Origin: Lachancea kluyveri NRRL Y-12651
Lineage: Eukaryota > Ascomycota > Saccharomycetes > Saccharomycetales > Saccharomycetaceae
Length of the DNA: 64,000 nt
Assembly (NCBI GenBank): GCA_000149225.2
Contig: CM000692.1
Location: 868,001 to 932,000, forward strand
Reading direction: 5' to 3'
A model generated the notes under the pieces. The model was not told where the DNA came from, ran no database searches, and was given only the letters and a program-made list of their open reading frames with translations. This document shows positions 47,861-59,466 of this stretch, piece by piece (position 1 is the stretch's first letter; the number at the start of each line of letters is the position of its first letter). A program made the translations under genes and the position numbers.

Positions 47861-49087
47861 CTACGCACTGTCTTGCTCCATCTCTGCTTGGCTTTCCTCA
47901 TTAATTACAGTTTCAATTTTTTTTTGTCTTTTTATGACCTCAATGTAGTTGTATGGAACGTAACCAATATCTCCTTTCTTTGTTCTAACCTTCCACCATT
48001 GGGATTCGTTGCCAATGGGGTCTTGTTTGCTTATAATAGCCATTAGATCACCTTTTTTTAGTGTCACTTCAATTTGAGGATTCTCCGGTGTGAAGTCATA
48101 TACTGCCCTTGCAAATTCTAAATTCTTGGGATCCGGACTGGTACGCAAAGAGGAAGACGAAGCACCAACTCGACGTTGCTGAATATGTGCCAACCGACTA
48201 ATGAATTTATTCAACAAATATGGGAATCCAAAGACAGCCGCTAAAAATATCAATAGCGGTTTCCAAGACATACGTTTTCCTCTTTTTTCTGATTTGCCAC
48301 CGGATTTTTTAAACTTATCAAACTCTTCTAGAATGCTGTTATTATCGTGTAAGGCAGATTTGCCGTTCTGAAGTGATCTCTTTGCAATACCCATTCTGCC
48401 TCCTGTGACTTTGTACAATACTCTTTTCAAAAGCCTCGTCAGTGCAAATATTCCGAAGAATGATCCCAGCATTTCCTTTAAATACGATACCTGTTCAGCA
48501 ACAGAAACCATAGTAAAGAATGAATTGTGTGTAGCCATGTAAGTCGCTTCCAACATCTGTGCAAACCCAGCCACGGCACCGATCAAGCTTTCAATCAATT
48601 GAAAAGTTGCCTGTGTATTTTCAGCGAACCCTTGTTGGCCATTGGGATTCATGCCTCCATACATACCACCGCCACCATACATACCACCGCCGCCATACCC
48701 ACCGTACATTGAGCCGCCGTATAAACTCGATCCGTACATGCCACCTGTACCACCACCATACAAACCTGAACCATATCCGCCATACATGGAGCCACCGTAT
48801 GGGCTACCACCACTAATGCCACCGTAGCCACCATACAATGAGTTTGCACCGCCGTATGAGCCTCTCAAATTGGTCGTATTTTCAGAGTTTAGCCCTGTCG
48901 GCCTACTTGGAAGATCTGGTACACTAGTCGTTGCAGCAGATGGTACTGTAGAGCTATTAGCGGACGTGGCGGCACTGACCGGGTTCGTAGTCGAAGGTGC
49001 CAATGCGGAAGTAGCAGTTGAAGGATCAGCATTTAACGGTGCATGTGTTTCCCAAGGTTTTGGCCTCGGTTTACTTGAAGAAGACAT
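47861..49087 (-). CDS. PEX13: Peroxisomal docking-complex protein Pex13
   Basis: A 408-residue peroxisomal membrane protein (S. cerevisiae YLR191W has 386) that docks the import receptors Pex5 and Pex7 with Pex14 and Pex17. The N-terminus is MSSSSKPRPKPWETH, with the PRPKPWE motif conserved. Residues about 70-150 are a Tyr/Gly repeat region (SMYGGYG, GGMYGGGG), the YG domain that in other yeasts forms a pore-like meshwork. Hydrophobic segments follow near 165-230 and 285-300, then a C-terminal SH3 domain (ARAVYDFTPENPQIEVTLKK to IGYVPYNYIEVI). The frame extends 86 codons upstream through a T tract; the ATG at 49087 is chosen by homology. Confidence 0.96.
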   Translation of the reverse strand: MSSSSKPRPKPWETHAPLNADPSTATSALAPSTTNPVSAATSANSSTVPSAATTSVPDLPSRPTGLNSENTTNLRGSYGGANSLYGGYGGISGGSPYGGSMYGGYGSGLYGGGTGGMYGSSLYGGSMYGGYGGGGMYGGGGMYGGMNPNGQQGFAENTQATFQLIESLIGAVAGFAQMLEATYMATHNSFFTMVSVAEQVSYLKEMLGSFFGIFALTRLLKRVLYKVTGGRMGIAKRSLQNGKSALHDNNSILEEFDKFKKSGGKSEKRGKRMSWKPLLIFLAAVFGFPYLLNKFISRLAHIQQRRVGASSSSLRTSPDPKNLEFARAVYDFTPENPQIEVTLKKGDLMAIISKQDPIGNESQWWKVRTKKGDIGYVPYNYIEVIKRQKKIETVINEESQAEMEQDSA

Positions 49088-49452
49088 ATGTTCTGTTGAG
49101 ATGTGTAATGAGTCTTCTGCAGTTACAATATAAAAGATAAAATCAGTAAAGACGGAGTAATAAAAGTAAGCGTCTCTTAAAAGTCTGGAATACTTTAGTT
49201 TGCTTTGTGATAACTTGCTTGATTGTTCCGCCCATAGGGAATGGAGATTGTAAAAAAAAAAAAAAAAAAAATAAACAATATCCTTCGTAAAAAAGTATAT
49301 GATTGTAGGACAGAGGGAGGTATCGATCGTATCCCACACGGCCATAACTGTTAAGTGGCAATTGCTACAGTTCAGGATCAGGACTTAAACACGATTGCTA
49401 TTAAATAGTTGGCTGACCTTGAACATAAGTGATGTGAGCCCACTTGCAAGTT
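49088..49452. other. Intergenic upstream of PEX13
   Basis: A-tract at about 49252-49270. Otherwise nothing seen before the target-site duplication of the LTR. Confidence 0.45.
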
Positions 49453-49803
49453 AAATGTGTTGGAACTGTTGGAACGAAATACAACTATCGACCATCGACT
49501 AGTATTCGTGTTACTAGTATATTATCATACACGGTGTTATAAGGTGACATAAAGAATGAGAAACAGTCATCTAAGTTAGTGGAAGCTGAAACGCAAGGAC
49601 TGATAATGTAATAGGATAATGAACCAAACCATATAAAAGGAAAGAGAATATATGAATATTTGTATATAGAGTTATCGACTCCTTTTAGAGATTCCTAGAA
49701 AGAGGAGGAGAACTTCTAGTATAACCATATACCAAATTATTATAGCCTTAATCAAAAATGGAATCTCAACAATTGTCCCAACATTCACATATTTTTCAAA
49801 ATG
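49453..49803 (+). mobile_element. Solo LTR of a Ty1/Ty2-type (copia/Pseudoviridae) retrotransposon with target-site duplication
   Basis: The LTR proper is 49458-49798 (341 bp), begins TGTTGGAAC and ends in CA. It is flanked by the 5-bp direct duplication AAATG (49453-49457 and 49799-49803), so the ends are certain. Internal blocks such as ACTAGTATATTATCATA, GGTGTTATAAGG and GTGGAAGCTGAAACGCAAGG match the S. cerevisiae delta element. The LTR's 3' part runs into the usual beginning of gag, as in Ty1/Ty2. TGTTGGAAC is present twice in tandem at the left end. Only one LTR remains, with no internal region: a fossil left by recombination between LTRs. It sits 120 bp upstream of a tRNA gene, the preferred target of Ty1. 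The preserved duplication suggests a fairly young insertion. Confidence 0.92.
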
Positions 49804-49917
49804 ATCTTCCTGTTACTCACATTGGGGGGGAAGGAGGGAATGCCCTTCCGATTTAAACTTATAGGTTATACAGTATGATTTGAAAGACTCAGTTCACACT
49901 CTCAAGAAAATTTATAT

Positions 49918-49990
49918 GGGCGTGTGGCGTAGTTGGTAGCGCGCTCCCTTAGCATGGGAGAGGTCTTCGGTTCGACTCCGGACTCGTCCA
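49918..49990 (+). tRNA. tA(AGC): tRNA-Ala (anticodon AGC)
   Basis: A 73-base cloverleaf nearly identical to S. cerevisiae tRNA-Ala(AGC). Acceptor arm GGGCGTG pairs with CTCGTCC and includes the G3:U70 wobble that identifies alanine tRNAs. The anticodon arm is CTCCC-TTAGCAT-GGGAG with AGC at 49951-49953. The A box (TGGCGTAGTTGG) and B box (GGTTCGACTCC) are intact, with discriminator A73. No intron and no encoded CCA. Position between PEX13 and MMR1 is not one I recall from S. cerevisiae. Confidence 0.98.
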
Positions 49991-49993
49991 AAA

Positions 49994-50000
49994 TTTTTTT
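49994..50000 (+). terminator. RNA polymerase III terminator of tRNA-Ala
   Basis: A run of seven T beginning four bases after the mature 3' end. Confidence 0.9.
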
Positions 50001-50141
50001 GCCCATACTCTACAAACATATGTAGACGGTAAAAACTTGAAATTGACGTGTGGCAACACTTGAGAACCTAAGCTTTAACATTTTGAAATTATTTTACGAG
50101 CTATTATTAAATGTTTACTTTGCCTATTTGAATGCGTGTCC

Positions 50142-50366
50142 ATATATATATATATATATAAAATAGATTATTGAAATTATGTGTGTATCCTATCTTTCTC
50201 TTTTTGCCAGAGAAGCCCAGTATCTGTAACCAGACAATAGAATAAAAGATGACTGAAATGAAGGAGATTTTGTAGTCTTGTCGTGAAGGTCATGAGAAGA
50301 AAAGAAAAATGGAAAATGGAAAATGGAAAATGAAAAAGAAAAAAAAAAACAAAAAAAAAAAAAAAA
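50142..50366. repeat. Simple repeats between tRNA-Ala and MMR1
   Basis: An alternating TA run (50142-50160), tandem GGAAAATG-type 8-mers (about 50308-50334) and A-rich tracts to 50366. No gene in 50001-50395. Confidence 0.7.
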
Positions 50367-50395
50367 ACAGATAAGAACAAGGACTACCATATGCC

Positions 50396-51763
50396 TTATT
50401 CCACTTCAAACCGAAGCTTTAAATTATAACCAGTGATTCTCCTTCCCCTGACAGGCTCGTGTATGCTTTCGTCACTTTTTTCGATCGTAGTGCTGCATAC
50501 TTCACCTTGTGTGGAGTTTTTACTACCATTGGTATTACAAATCCCATCTTGCATTTTTTCTTTTTGATTATCTTCACTTATATTCTGCAACGCAGAAGAG
50601 TCGACCATTTGTACCCTGGCTTTCGCTGTTGTGTTTGTCGTGTTTGTGGTGGGGCCCATCAATGTCTTGATGACTCTCTTGTAGTTTTCTATTTTCTTTT
50701 CCAGTTGTTTCATCTTACGCTCTACTTCTCGCTTATGGCGGTCTTTGCCGCGTTGGGCTTCGTGCAAGGCTTCGAACATAAACTTGTCCTGCAAGGTGCG
50801 GTGTGCAGCAACTGAATGGCGTAGCTCGTCGTTTTGTAGTTTCAACTCGGCTATTTGCAGCTCTAGTTGTTTGATCCGTAATTCCAGATGCTCAGTCTGT
50901 AAAGGCTTGCAGCCATTGCTTCCGCGATCCTCATCATGCAACTCATCGTGTAATTCATCGCTGATAATCCTACGGGCGCTCTGAGGGTTTGAATTGTAGC
51001 TTGTATTTGTGATCCAATGGTTCGGATCGTCGTAGTTCGAGCTGATAGTAGACATGAAACTACTTCTTTTGCTCTGGCTTGAGACGACAAATCCATTCTT
51101 ATCCACAAAATCACCCAGATCGTTCAGGTGTTGGTCCTGGCAATAGTCTATTTCTTGTGGAAGCTCTTTCAGATCTAGTGTGGTACTGGTAGATGTAGTA
51201 GAAGAGCTTGACGCAACCCTACATTCAGATTTTGCTGGAACGTTTTCTGGAACACTACTACAGCTGTTCTCACAGACAGTCGCACCACTAAATGCGCTGC
51301 TTGCATTGGATAAACCTCTAGAATGTGACTTTTTGTATGGGACACAAACTTGCTGTTTCGGATCTTGCATCGACTGCGACATGTTGGCTAGCGATTCCTT
51401 AATTGTAAGCTTTATATTATTCATCATAGCAGGTGCAGCAGTCTTCTGCAGCAAAGTCGGATGTGTAATATATTCAGGCTTTAACATTTTAGGCGGATTG
51501 TTTATCATTGTCCTTATCGGAGATGCGGATCTGAGTATCGATGTTGGGGTCTCTGAAGACCTGTTCGATGATAGAGAACGGCCCTTTCTTGCCTTTTCGG
51601 TCAATTTCGAAAGGGAAGTCCGGTACATTGTAGGATATGCCTTATTATCTTCTAAGTGCATCAACGAAGGTGTAGTTAATGAGGGAATATTATCGTCTAG
51701 GTATAGTAAGGAAGGTGACAGTTTTGGTGCCAGGCGATCCGCAGGCATCGGCGGAGTATTCAT
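50396..51763 (-). CDS. MMR1: Mitochondrial inheritance adaptor Mmr1
   Basis: A 455-residue protein (S. cerevisiae YLR190W has 491). Mmr1 sits on the mitochondrial outer membrane and binds the myosin V Myo2, carrying mitochondria to the bud. The N-terminal KLSPSLLYLDDN and the PTSLSKL-like segment (MYRTSLSKLTEKARKGRS) plus PPKMLKPEYI match the conserved Mmr1 blocks. A coiled coil occupies about residues 300-370 (HLELRIKQLELQIAELKLQN). The rest is Ser/Asn-rich. It is the last chromosome XII-type gene of the block; the next gene, ILV1, belongs to a chromosome V-type segment. Confidence 0.92.
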   Translation of the reverse strand: MNTPPMPADRLAPKLSPSLLYLDDNIPSLTTPSLMHLEDNKAYPTMYRTSLSKLTEKARKGRSLSSNRSSETPTSILRSASPIRTMINNPPKMLKPEYITHPTLLQKTAAPAMMNNIKLTIKESLANMSQSMQDPKQQVCVPYKKSHSRGLSNASSAFSGATVCENSCSSVPENVPAKSECRVASSSSTTSTSTTLDLKELPQEIDYCQDQHLNDLGDFVDKNGFVVSSQSKRSSFMSTISSNYDDPNHWITNTSYNSNPQSARRIISDELHDELHDEDRGSNGCKPLQTEHLELRIKQLELQIAELKLQNDELRHSVAAHRTLQDKFMFEALHEAQRGKDRHKREVERKMKQLEKKIENYKRVIKTLMGPTTNTTNTTAKARVQMVDSSALQNISEDNQKEKMQDGICNTNGSKNSTQGEVCSTTIEKSDESIHEPVRGRRITGYNLKLRFEVE

Positions 51764-52766
51764 GATCGGATAATGGAGGAGAAGGGCAGCAAACGAAGTT
51801 CGGTGGGATAATTTTGATAATAGTTTTAACGAATGACAAAGTAGTTGGGATATTTATTTACCGGTTTTCCTTCTCGCTTTTTTTAGCGCTTCACGTCTTC
51901 CTCTAGTCTCCTCAAAGATTCTAAGGTTAACCGATTAAGGTTTTGTGGATTTTTAAAGTCTTTTGGGAGTGACGAACAAAAGAGTTGCGGAGGCAAAAGG
52001 ACTTGTTTGGAAGCTTCCAATGGTGTGAGAATTTTTGTGAATTAGGTTTCCCTTTGAGAGGAGGTTTTTTTTTTTCCAACTTCATTGGAACCCATTAGAA
52101 TGTGTCTGTGTTTACATTTTACCTGTTTTGCACATATAGTTCTCCACGTGACACAAAAGAACAATAGCGACACTTCATACGACTCTGTCTCGGACCAATG
52201 ACAATCGCCGAAAGGGGATTACGGTCCCGTACATACGTATACTGCCAAGCACGTGTTAAGGTTGTCAGCTGCTCCGACATTTATTTATTTGAGGGTTTAG
52301 ATTCAATTTCGAACGGAAAAGCTCGTACGACAGACGTACCCACAGTCAGAAACTCTCACCAGTTAGGCTTTTTAGTTCGTTGGCTACGACACTTTGAGGC
52401 GAGATTTCCTTGTTGCCGCTTGATACGCATGTTGTAGACTGTTTCGATGTATAAGTTCATCATGGCATCCTTTTCTTCCTTTATTTTTTTTTTTTTTTGG
52501 AATTTGATATATACGTATAACTCTTTTAAATGCTTTAAATCCCTAGTTTAAGGTACTTTTAAAATCTATTTGGAGTGCTGGCATACATTTTCCTTCTGAC
52601 ATGATACATAGATGGTCTGGATCACCATATACGCCATATGACTCAAACAAGCGCTATACCCACCAGAAGAGGTGTATGAAAAATTTAATTTTTGAGTTCT
52701 CTTTTCTGGAATTTCCTTGAACCATCAAACTAATCAATCCAAACAAGACTAAAGAATAAAGACATC
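51764..52766. other. 1.0-kb intergenic at a synteny junction, divergent MMR1/ILV1
   Basis: Joins the chromosome XII/IV-type block to the chromosome V/II-type block. No gene; the 79-codon frame at 52198-52437 has no features. A poly-T run lies near 52484-52498. A Gcn4 site in front of ILV1 is listed separately. Confidence 0.5.
52638..52645 (+). promoter_or_regulatory. Gcn4 site upstream of ILV1
   Basis: ATGACTCA, an exact core Gcn4 element, about 125 bp before the ILV1 start codon. ILV1 is a general amino acid control target in S. cerevisiae. Confidence 0.65.
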
Positions 52767-54455
52767 ATGCCGGCTATCTTATCTGCTAGCACTAAGCTTG
52801 TGGGCAAAAGTAGGTTGCTGTCGCGCTCTTACTCTGAACTTTCTCCATCTTTAGCCAAGTTGCATTCTCAATTAAAACCAGATGAGATACTGTCAGACAA
52901 TACACCAGATTATGTTCGTTTGATTCTGCGTTCTTCAGTATACGATATCATTAGCGAGTCTCCAATGACCCACGGTGTGGGTTTATCGTCGCGTTTGAAT
53001 GCTAACGTTCAGCTAAAAAGAGAAGATCTATTGCCAGTGTTCTCCTTTAAGTTACGTGGTGCCTACAACATGATTGCCAAATTGGATGAGTCTCAAAAAA
53101 CTCAAGGTGTCATCGCATGCTCTGCTGGTAACCACGCACAGGGTGTCGCGTATGCATCCAAGCATCTGAATATCCCTGCCACCATTGTTATGCCGGTCAG
53201 CACACCGTCAATCAAATATCAAAATGTCTCAAGGTTGGGTTCCCAAGTGGTATTATATGGTAACGACTTTGACGAAGCCAAGGCGGAGTGTACGAAGTTA
53301 ACTGAAGAGCGTGGGTTGACTAATATCCCTCCATTTGATCATCCTTACGTTATTGCAGGCCAAGGTACTATTGCTATGGAGATACTAAGGCAAGTCCATA
53401 ATGCATCCAAGATCAAGGCCGTCTTTTGTGCCGTTGGTGGTGGTGGCCTCATCACTGGTGTCGGTGCTTATTTAAAAAGAATTGCTCCCCATATTAAAGT
53501 TATCGGTGTAGAAACCTACGATGCAGCTACTTTACACACCTCTTTAAAGGCTGGCAAGCGTGTTCCATTGCCCAACGTTGGTACTTTTGCCGACGGCACA
53601 TCTGTGCGCATGATTGGTGAAGAGACATTCCGTGTTGCAAAAGATGTTGTGGATGAGGTTGTGTTGGTCAACACCGATGAAATTTGTGCTGCTGTTAAGG
53701 ATATCTTTGAGGATACTAGAAGTATCGTAGAACCTTCTGGCGCTTTATCCGTCGCAGGCTTAAAGAAGTATATTACCCAACTACATCCTAACACTAACCA
53801 TTCAAAAAGCACATACGTTCCTATCTTATCGGGTGCCAACATGAACTTTGACAGATTGAGGTTTGTTTCCGAACGTGCTGTGTTGGGTGAAGGTAAAGAA
53901 GTCTTCATGCTGGTTACAATCCCAGACGTCCCAGGTTCTTTCAAGAAACTGCAAAATGTTATCCACCCAAGAGCCGTCACTGAGTTTTCTTACCGTTATA
54001 ACGAGCACCGTCACGAATCTAGCAGTGAAGTTCCAAAGGCCTACATCTACACTTCCTTCAACGTTGTTGACCGTGAGAAGGAAATTAAACAGGTTATGCA
54101 ACAGTTGCACAGCTTGGGTTTCGAAGCTGTTGACATTTCTGATAACGAGATGGCCAAGAGTCATGGTAGGTACTTGGTTGGTGGTGCTTCCAAAGTGCCT
54201 AATGAAAGAATCATTTCTTTTGAATTCCCAGAAAGGCCTGGCGCTTTGACTAAATTTTTAGGAGGACTAAGTGATACTTGGAATTTGACCTTATTCCACT
54301 ACAGAAATCATGGTGCCGATATTGGTAAGGTATTGGCTGGTATTTCTGTTCCACCAAGAGAAAACCTAACGTTTCAAAAATTTCTGGACGATTTAGGATA
54401 CAAATATCAAGATGAATCCGAAAATATGGTTTATCAAAAACTTCTAAAGTATTGA
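52767..54455 (+). CDS. ILV1: Threonine deaminase, mitochondrial
   Basis: A 562-residue PLP enzyme (S. cerevisiae YER086W has 576). It converts threonine to 2-oxobutyrate, the first step of isoleucine synthesis, in the mitochondrion, and is feedback-inhibited by isoleucine. A short presequence rich in Ser/Lys/Arg precedes the conserved [17 protein letters not shown]. The PLP lysine lies in [13 protein letters not shown] (about residue 95), the glycine-rich phosphate site is [10 protein letters not shown], and [11 protein letters not shown] is the substrate-binding loop. Two ACT-like regulatory domains fill about 390-562. The C-terminus VYQKLLKY matches S. cerevisiae. Confidence 0.98.
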   Translation: MPAILSASTKLVGKSRLLSRSYSELSPSLAKLHSQLKPDEILSDNTPDYVRLILRSSVYDIISESPMTHGVGLSSRLNANVQLKREDLLPVFSFKLRGAYNMIAKLDESQKTQGVIACSAGNHAQGVAYASKHLNIPATIVMPVSTPSIKYQNVSRLGSQVVLYGNDFDEAKAECTKLTEERGLTNIPPFDHPYVIAGQGTIAMEILRQVHNASKIKAVFCAVGGGGLITGVGAYLKRIAPHIKVIGVETYDAATLHTSLKAGKRVPLPNVGTFADGTSVRMIGEETFRVAKDVVDEVVLVNTDEICAAVKDIFEDTRSIVEPSGALSVAGLKKYITQLHPNTNHSKSTYVPILSGANMNFDRLRFVSERAVLGEGKEVFMLVTIPDVPGSFKKLQNVIHPRAVTEFSYRYNEHRHESSSEVPKAYIYTSFNVVDREKEIKQVMQQLHSLGFEAVDISDNEMAKSHGRYLVGGASKVPNERIISFEFPERPGALTKFLGGLSDTWNLTLFHYRNHGADIGKVLAGISVPPRENLTFQKFLDDLGYKYQDESENMVYQKLLKY

Positions 54456-54954
54456 ATGTCGTGAACACTTTTTGCGTGTCTCGATTAGGCATGTTTTAAA
54501 GACATATAAATGATTTAGTGGCTTTAGTTTGTTATTCATTAGCGTAGTTATTTAATGCGTTCTCTTTTTATTTTACATCGTTAATCTTTTGATAGGTGAT
54601 AGTGGTCAGAAAAAAAGGAAAAAAATAAAGAAAAAAAACCTGCGCAACACTAGATTCGCATTGGCTGGGTCATTCGAGAAGAAAGCGGTGACAATGAGAA
54701 TTAAAGTTGTTCCCATGGGTCTACTTTGGTGGAAGCTTCGAGTTCAGATGATACGTTTCGTACGCCGATGTGATTTATCCTTTATAGTTTTTTTTCGTAA
54801 TATACGATGTATCTAATCGTTGGGAATTCGAAAATGCCTAGATCCTCCAAGTAAAGGAAATTATGATTAGATGATGCACTGAGTAACCGACATCAGGAAA
54901 GGTACTACTTCAAAAAAAAAAAAATTAAAAAAAAAAGGAGTTAAAGATATTCCA
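54456..54954. other. Intergenic ILV1-AIM10
   Basis: Tandem genes. A-rich tracts near 54608-54637 and 54913-54936. No gene seen. Confidence 0.5.
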
Positions 54955-56664
54955 ATGCTCAAACTAAAACCTGGATACCTTACGTCTGTACGGTGCCTTC
55001 ATCTTTTCCAATCGAAGAAGCTCACAAAGGACGTTCTTCCTAAGATTACCACACATGATTTATTACAAGAATTGGGATTCATCAAGCAATCTCAGAGTGG
55101 TCTTGTCCATTGGTTACCACTGGGATTGCGCTCTTTAAATAAGATCACCGGAATAATCCGCTCGGGAATGAATGGAGCAGGAGCGCATGAACTGTCATTA
55201 AGCTCTTTATCCCCACGCTCACTATGGGAAGCGACGGGTCGTTGGCAGAATACAGAATTGTTCAAATTGAAGGACTCAAAATCTGCGGAGTATTGCCTCG
55301 TTGCTACATGTGAGGAGGAAATAACTTCGTTGATGAACGTTTATGTGAACAGCTACAAAGATCTGCCATTGCTAGTGTATCAAGTCACCAGGAAATACAG
55401 AGATGAGAAACGGCCTCGGGGTGGCCTATTGCGCGGGCGGGAGTTCCTGATGAAAGATGCTTACTCATTTCATGGAAATAGCGACGATGCTGTGCGAATG
55501 TTTGATACGGTCAATGATGTCTACGAACAGATTTTTAAAGATCTAAAGATACCCTTTGCTAGCGCGTGGGCGGACTCTGGTAACATCGGTGGCGACTTGA
55601 GCAAAGAATATCACTATTTCCACGAAAGTGGTGAGGATATATTGATGGAGTGTAACTCGTGTGGACAAGTTTCGAATGTTGAAAAATGCAGCTCATTTCC
55701 CGAAATCGACGGAACACACGATGGAAATGTCTCGGTCCGTTATGCGTTGAATAAAACCAGGGATACGCTAGTTTGTCTGTACTTTCCGGCACATCGTGAG
55801 CTAAACTGGAATCTGGTATTGGATGCAATGGATCACGATGTCGACACAACCTTGAAGGACATAGATAACGATAAAATAATGGAAATCTTCAGCGAACAGA
55901 ACGAGGATTTGATGTTTGCTAATATTATCAGGATGATGGACGTTAGGTTAAATTCACGCTCGAATTTTCCCGATTTCCCACTGTCCCAGTATTTAAAGAG
56001 CAATTTCTCTCAATTGAATGAGTACAGCATTGTGAATGCTATAGAAGGCGAAGTGTGTGGTTCGTGTGAAGAAGGCAAACTGGTGGCTAGCAAGAGTATT
56101 GAAGTCGGCCATACCTTTTATTTGGGCAAGAAGTATTCAGAACTTCTAAATGCCAAATACATGACCAAGGAAAACAAGGAGGAAGTGATGGAAATGGGTT
56201 GCTACGGCATTGGGGTGAGTAGGCTGGTCGGGGCCATCGCGCAAGTAACCAGGGACGAACTAGGCTTTAGATGGCCTTCAAACGTGGCGCCATACAAGAT
56301 GAGCGTATGTGGAGCTCAAGCCGACGAAAAAACCAAAGAGATCTGTGAGCTGTTGAAGAATGACTACCAAGACGACCTATGGGTTGACACGAGAGACAAG
56401 GTGGGGCTAGGCCGTAAGATTGCCCAAAGCCATGCTATCGGAATCCCGCTGTGTATAATTGCCGGTAAGAGGCACTGGCCGCTAGTTGAAATTGAAGCTA
56501 GGGGTAAGAGATGGGGGCCGCACAACACTTGGGAAGATACATACAAGACGCACGGCGAAGAATATTCCTGGTCTGTAGAGACAGCGGCTGGTTCTGTGGA
56601 AAAGCACCTTGTTCACAAAGACTACGTTAACAAAGTTGTCTCTATTCTATTAAGGGATATGTAG
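54955..56664 (+). CDS. AIM10: Mitochondrial prolyl-tRNA synthetase (Aim10)
   Basis: A 569-residue class II synthetase of bacterial type (S. cerevisiae YER087W has 576) that charges mitochondrial tRNA-Pro. Motif 1 region GLVHWLPLGLRSLNKI, motif 2 RDEKRPRGGLLRGREFLMKD (about residues 150-169) and motif 3 YGIGVSRLVGAIAQ (about 420) are all present. A short insertion domain with a CNSCGQVS cysteine pair lies between motifs 2 and 3, and a C-terminal anticodon-binding domain ends the protein. The N-terminus (MLKLKPGYLTSVRCLHLFQ) suits a presequence. Confidence 0.95.
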   Translation: MLKLKPGYLTSVRCLHLFQSKKLTKDVLPKITTHDLLQELGFIKQSQSGLVHWLPLGLRSLNKITGIIRSGMNGAGAHELSLSSLSPRSLWEATGRWQNTELFKLKDSKSAEYCLVATCEEEITSLMNVYVNSYKDLPLLVYQVTRKYRDEKRPRGGLLRGREFLMKDAYSFHGNSDDAVRMFDTVNDVYEQIFKDLKIPFASAWADSGNIGGDLSKEYHYFHESGEDILMECNSCGQVSNVEKCSSFPEIDGTHDGNVSVRYALNKTRDTLVCLYFPAHRELNWNLVLDAMDHDVDTTLKDIDNDKIMEIFSEQNEDLMFANIIRMMDVRLNSRSNFPDFPLSQYLKSNFSQLNEYSIVNAIEGEVCGSCEEGKLVASKSIEVGHTFYLGKKYSELLNAKYMTKENKEEVMEMGCYGIGVSRLVGAIAQVTRDELGFRWPSNVAPYKMSVCGAQADEKTKEICELLKNDYQDDLWVDTRDKVGLGRKIAQSHAIGIPLCIIAGKRHWPLVEIEARGKRWGPHNTWEDTYKTHGEEYSWSVETAAGSVEKHLVHKDYVNKVVSILLRDM

Positions 56665-56735
56665 TCAATACACACCAAACATTAGCTCTTGTATATAATA
56701 TAGAATACGACACGTGTATATATCTTCGTAAGAGA

Positions 56736-57005
56736 TTAGAAGATCTTACCAGTGACCTTGGCGACGACATGCAAAGCGACGACAGAGAAGATGAAGCCCA
56801 CAGCCAAAAACAAAACCACTAGCGGGTCGACCCTTAGACCATTAGCTTCATCGGTATATAGCTTCAAAATGCTGTTAGAAGAGCCACCGAAACCAGCTTG
56901 TCTGGTAGAAGTTGGGGTTTGCTTCAATTGTTTTTCCTTGACAGATTGAGCTTGTCTTCTTTTCTGTAAAGTACGTTGACCACCTGGAGGAGTTGCAGTA
57001 GACAT
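56736..57005 (-). CDS. SBH1: Sec61-beta subunit of the ER translocon (Sbh1/Sbh2)
   Basis: An 89-residue tail-anchored protein (S. cerevisiae Sbh1 has 82, Sbh2 has 88). The cytosolic N-terminus holds PPGGQRTLQKRRQAQSVKEK and STRQAGFGGSSNSILKLYTD, the conserved Sec61-beta signature. One transmembrane segment (about 64-84, VVLFLAVGFIFSVVALHVVA) is followed by KVTGKIF. Synteny with AIM10 points to SBH1 (YER087C-B); in a pre-duplication lineage it would stand for both SBH1 and SBH2. The frame runs upstream to 57122, but the ATG at 57005 fits the family. It converges on AIM10 with a 71 bp gap. Confidence 0.95.
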   Translation of the reverse strand: MSTATPPGGQRTLQKRRQAQSVKEKQLKQTPTSTRQAGFGGSSNSILKLYTDEANGLRVDPLVVLFLAVGFIFSVVALHVVAKVTGKIF

Positions 57006-57169
57006 ATCTTGGGGCTTGACGAGGTGTGTATCGGTAGCCGTATCGATACTGGGACAGGTTGTCCTTTGACAAATTTTCACCAGCACGCGTCCGGAGCAAA
57101 TGAGGCGCCCCTCAAGCTGCAAAGTTTCAGTACGGGTAACACTTTATACCAATATCATCTTATACGCAT

Positions 57170-57207
57170 ATAAGTCACGTGGTGTGTCTATCAGGCACGT
57201 GACTTAT
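57170..57207. promoter_or_regulatory. Inverted repeat of two CACGTG E-boxes, SBH1/PIN4 promoter
   Basis: ATAAGTCACGTG, 14-bp spacer, then CACGTGACTTAT: perfect 12-bp arms. GTCACGTG is the preferred site of Cbf1; Pho4, Tye7 and Ino2/Ino4 bind related cores. It lies about 165-200 bp upstream of SBH1 and 420-455 bp upstream of PIN4. Confidence 0.65.
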
Positions 57208-57624
57208 GAGGTCCTCCAATCAGAATTGAGGGATTGTTAGGAAGGGTAAGTGGCCCACATTCTTGGATGTGACCGTATGCCACTGTTGTAAAAAGAAGAT
57301 CTCGTAAAGAGGCATAGCCTAAGATAGTAAACGTATTGTCTGAAACACCCTCTAAAGGTATCGGTATACCATGACACGGCAACATTCTATGGTTCTGTTT
57401 GCGTACTGCCACTTCTCAGTTTGCCTTTCCAGGCTCGTCAGCTGACGACGCCACGCCATGCCACACGCGAGAGCCCAGCACAAAACTCAACTCGACAGGT
57501 TTTTTTCTGCACAAGAAAAAAACACCCAGTCTAACTCAACACACCACTGTTATCCTCTTAGACGTCAACCTCTCTGCTTCTTTAGATACAGACACAGACA
57601 CAGACACTTTAACGATAACTGCTA

Positions 57625-59466
<1,842 letters not shown>

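Noticed and set aside
50177-50390. Phe-rich minus frames between tRNA-Ala and MMR1
   Set aside because: Produced by A/T tracts and GGAAAATG repeats.
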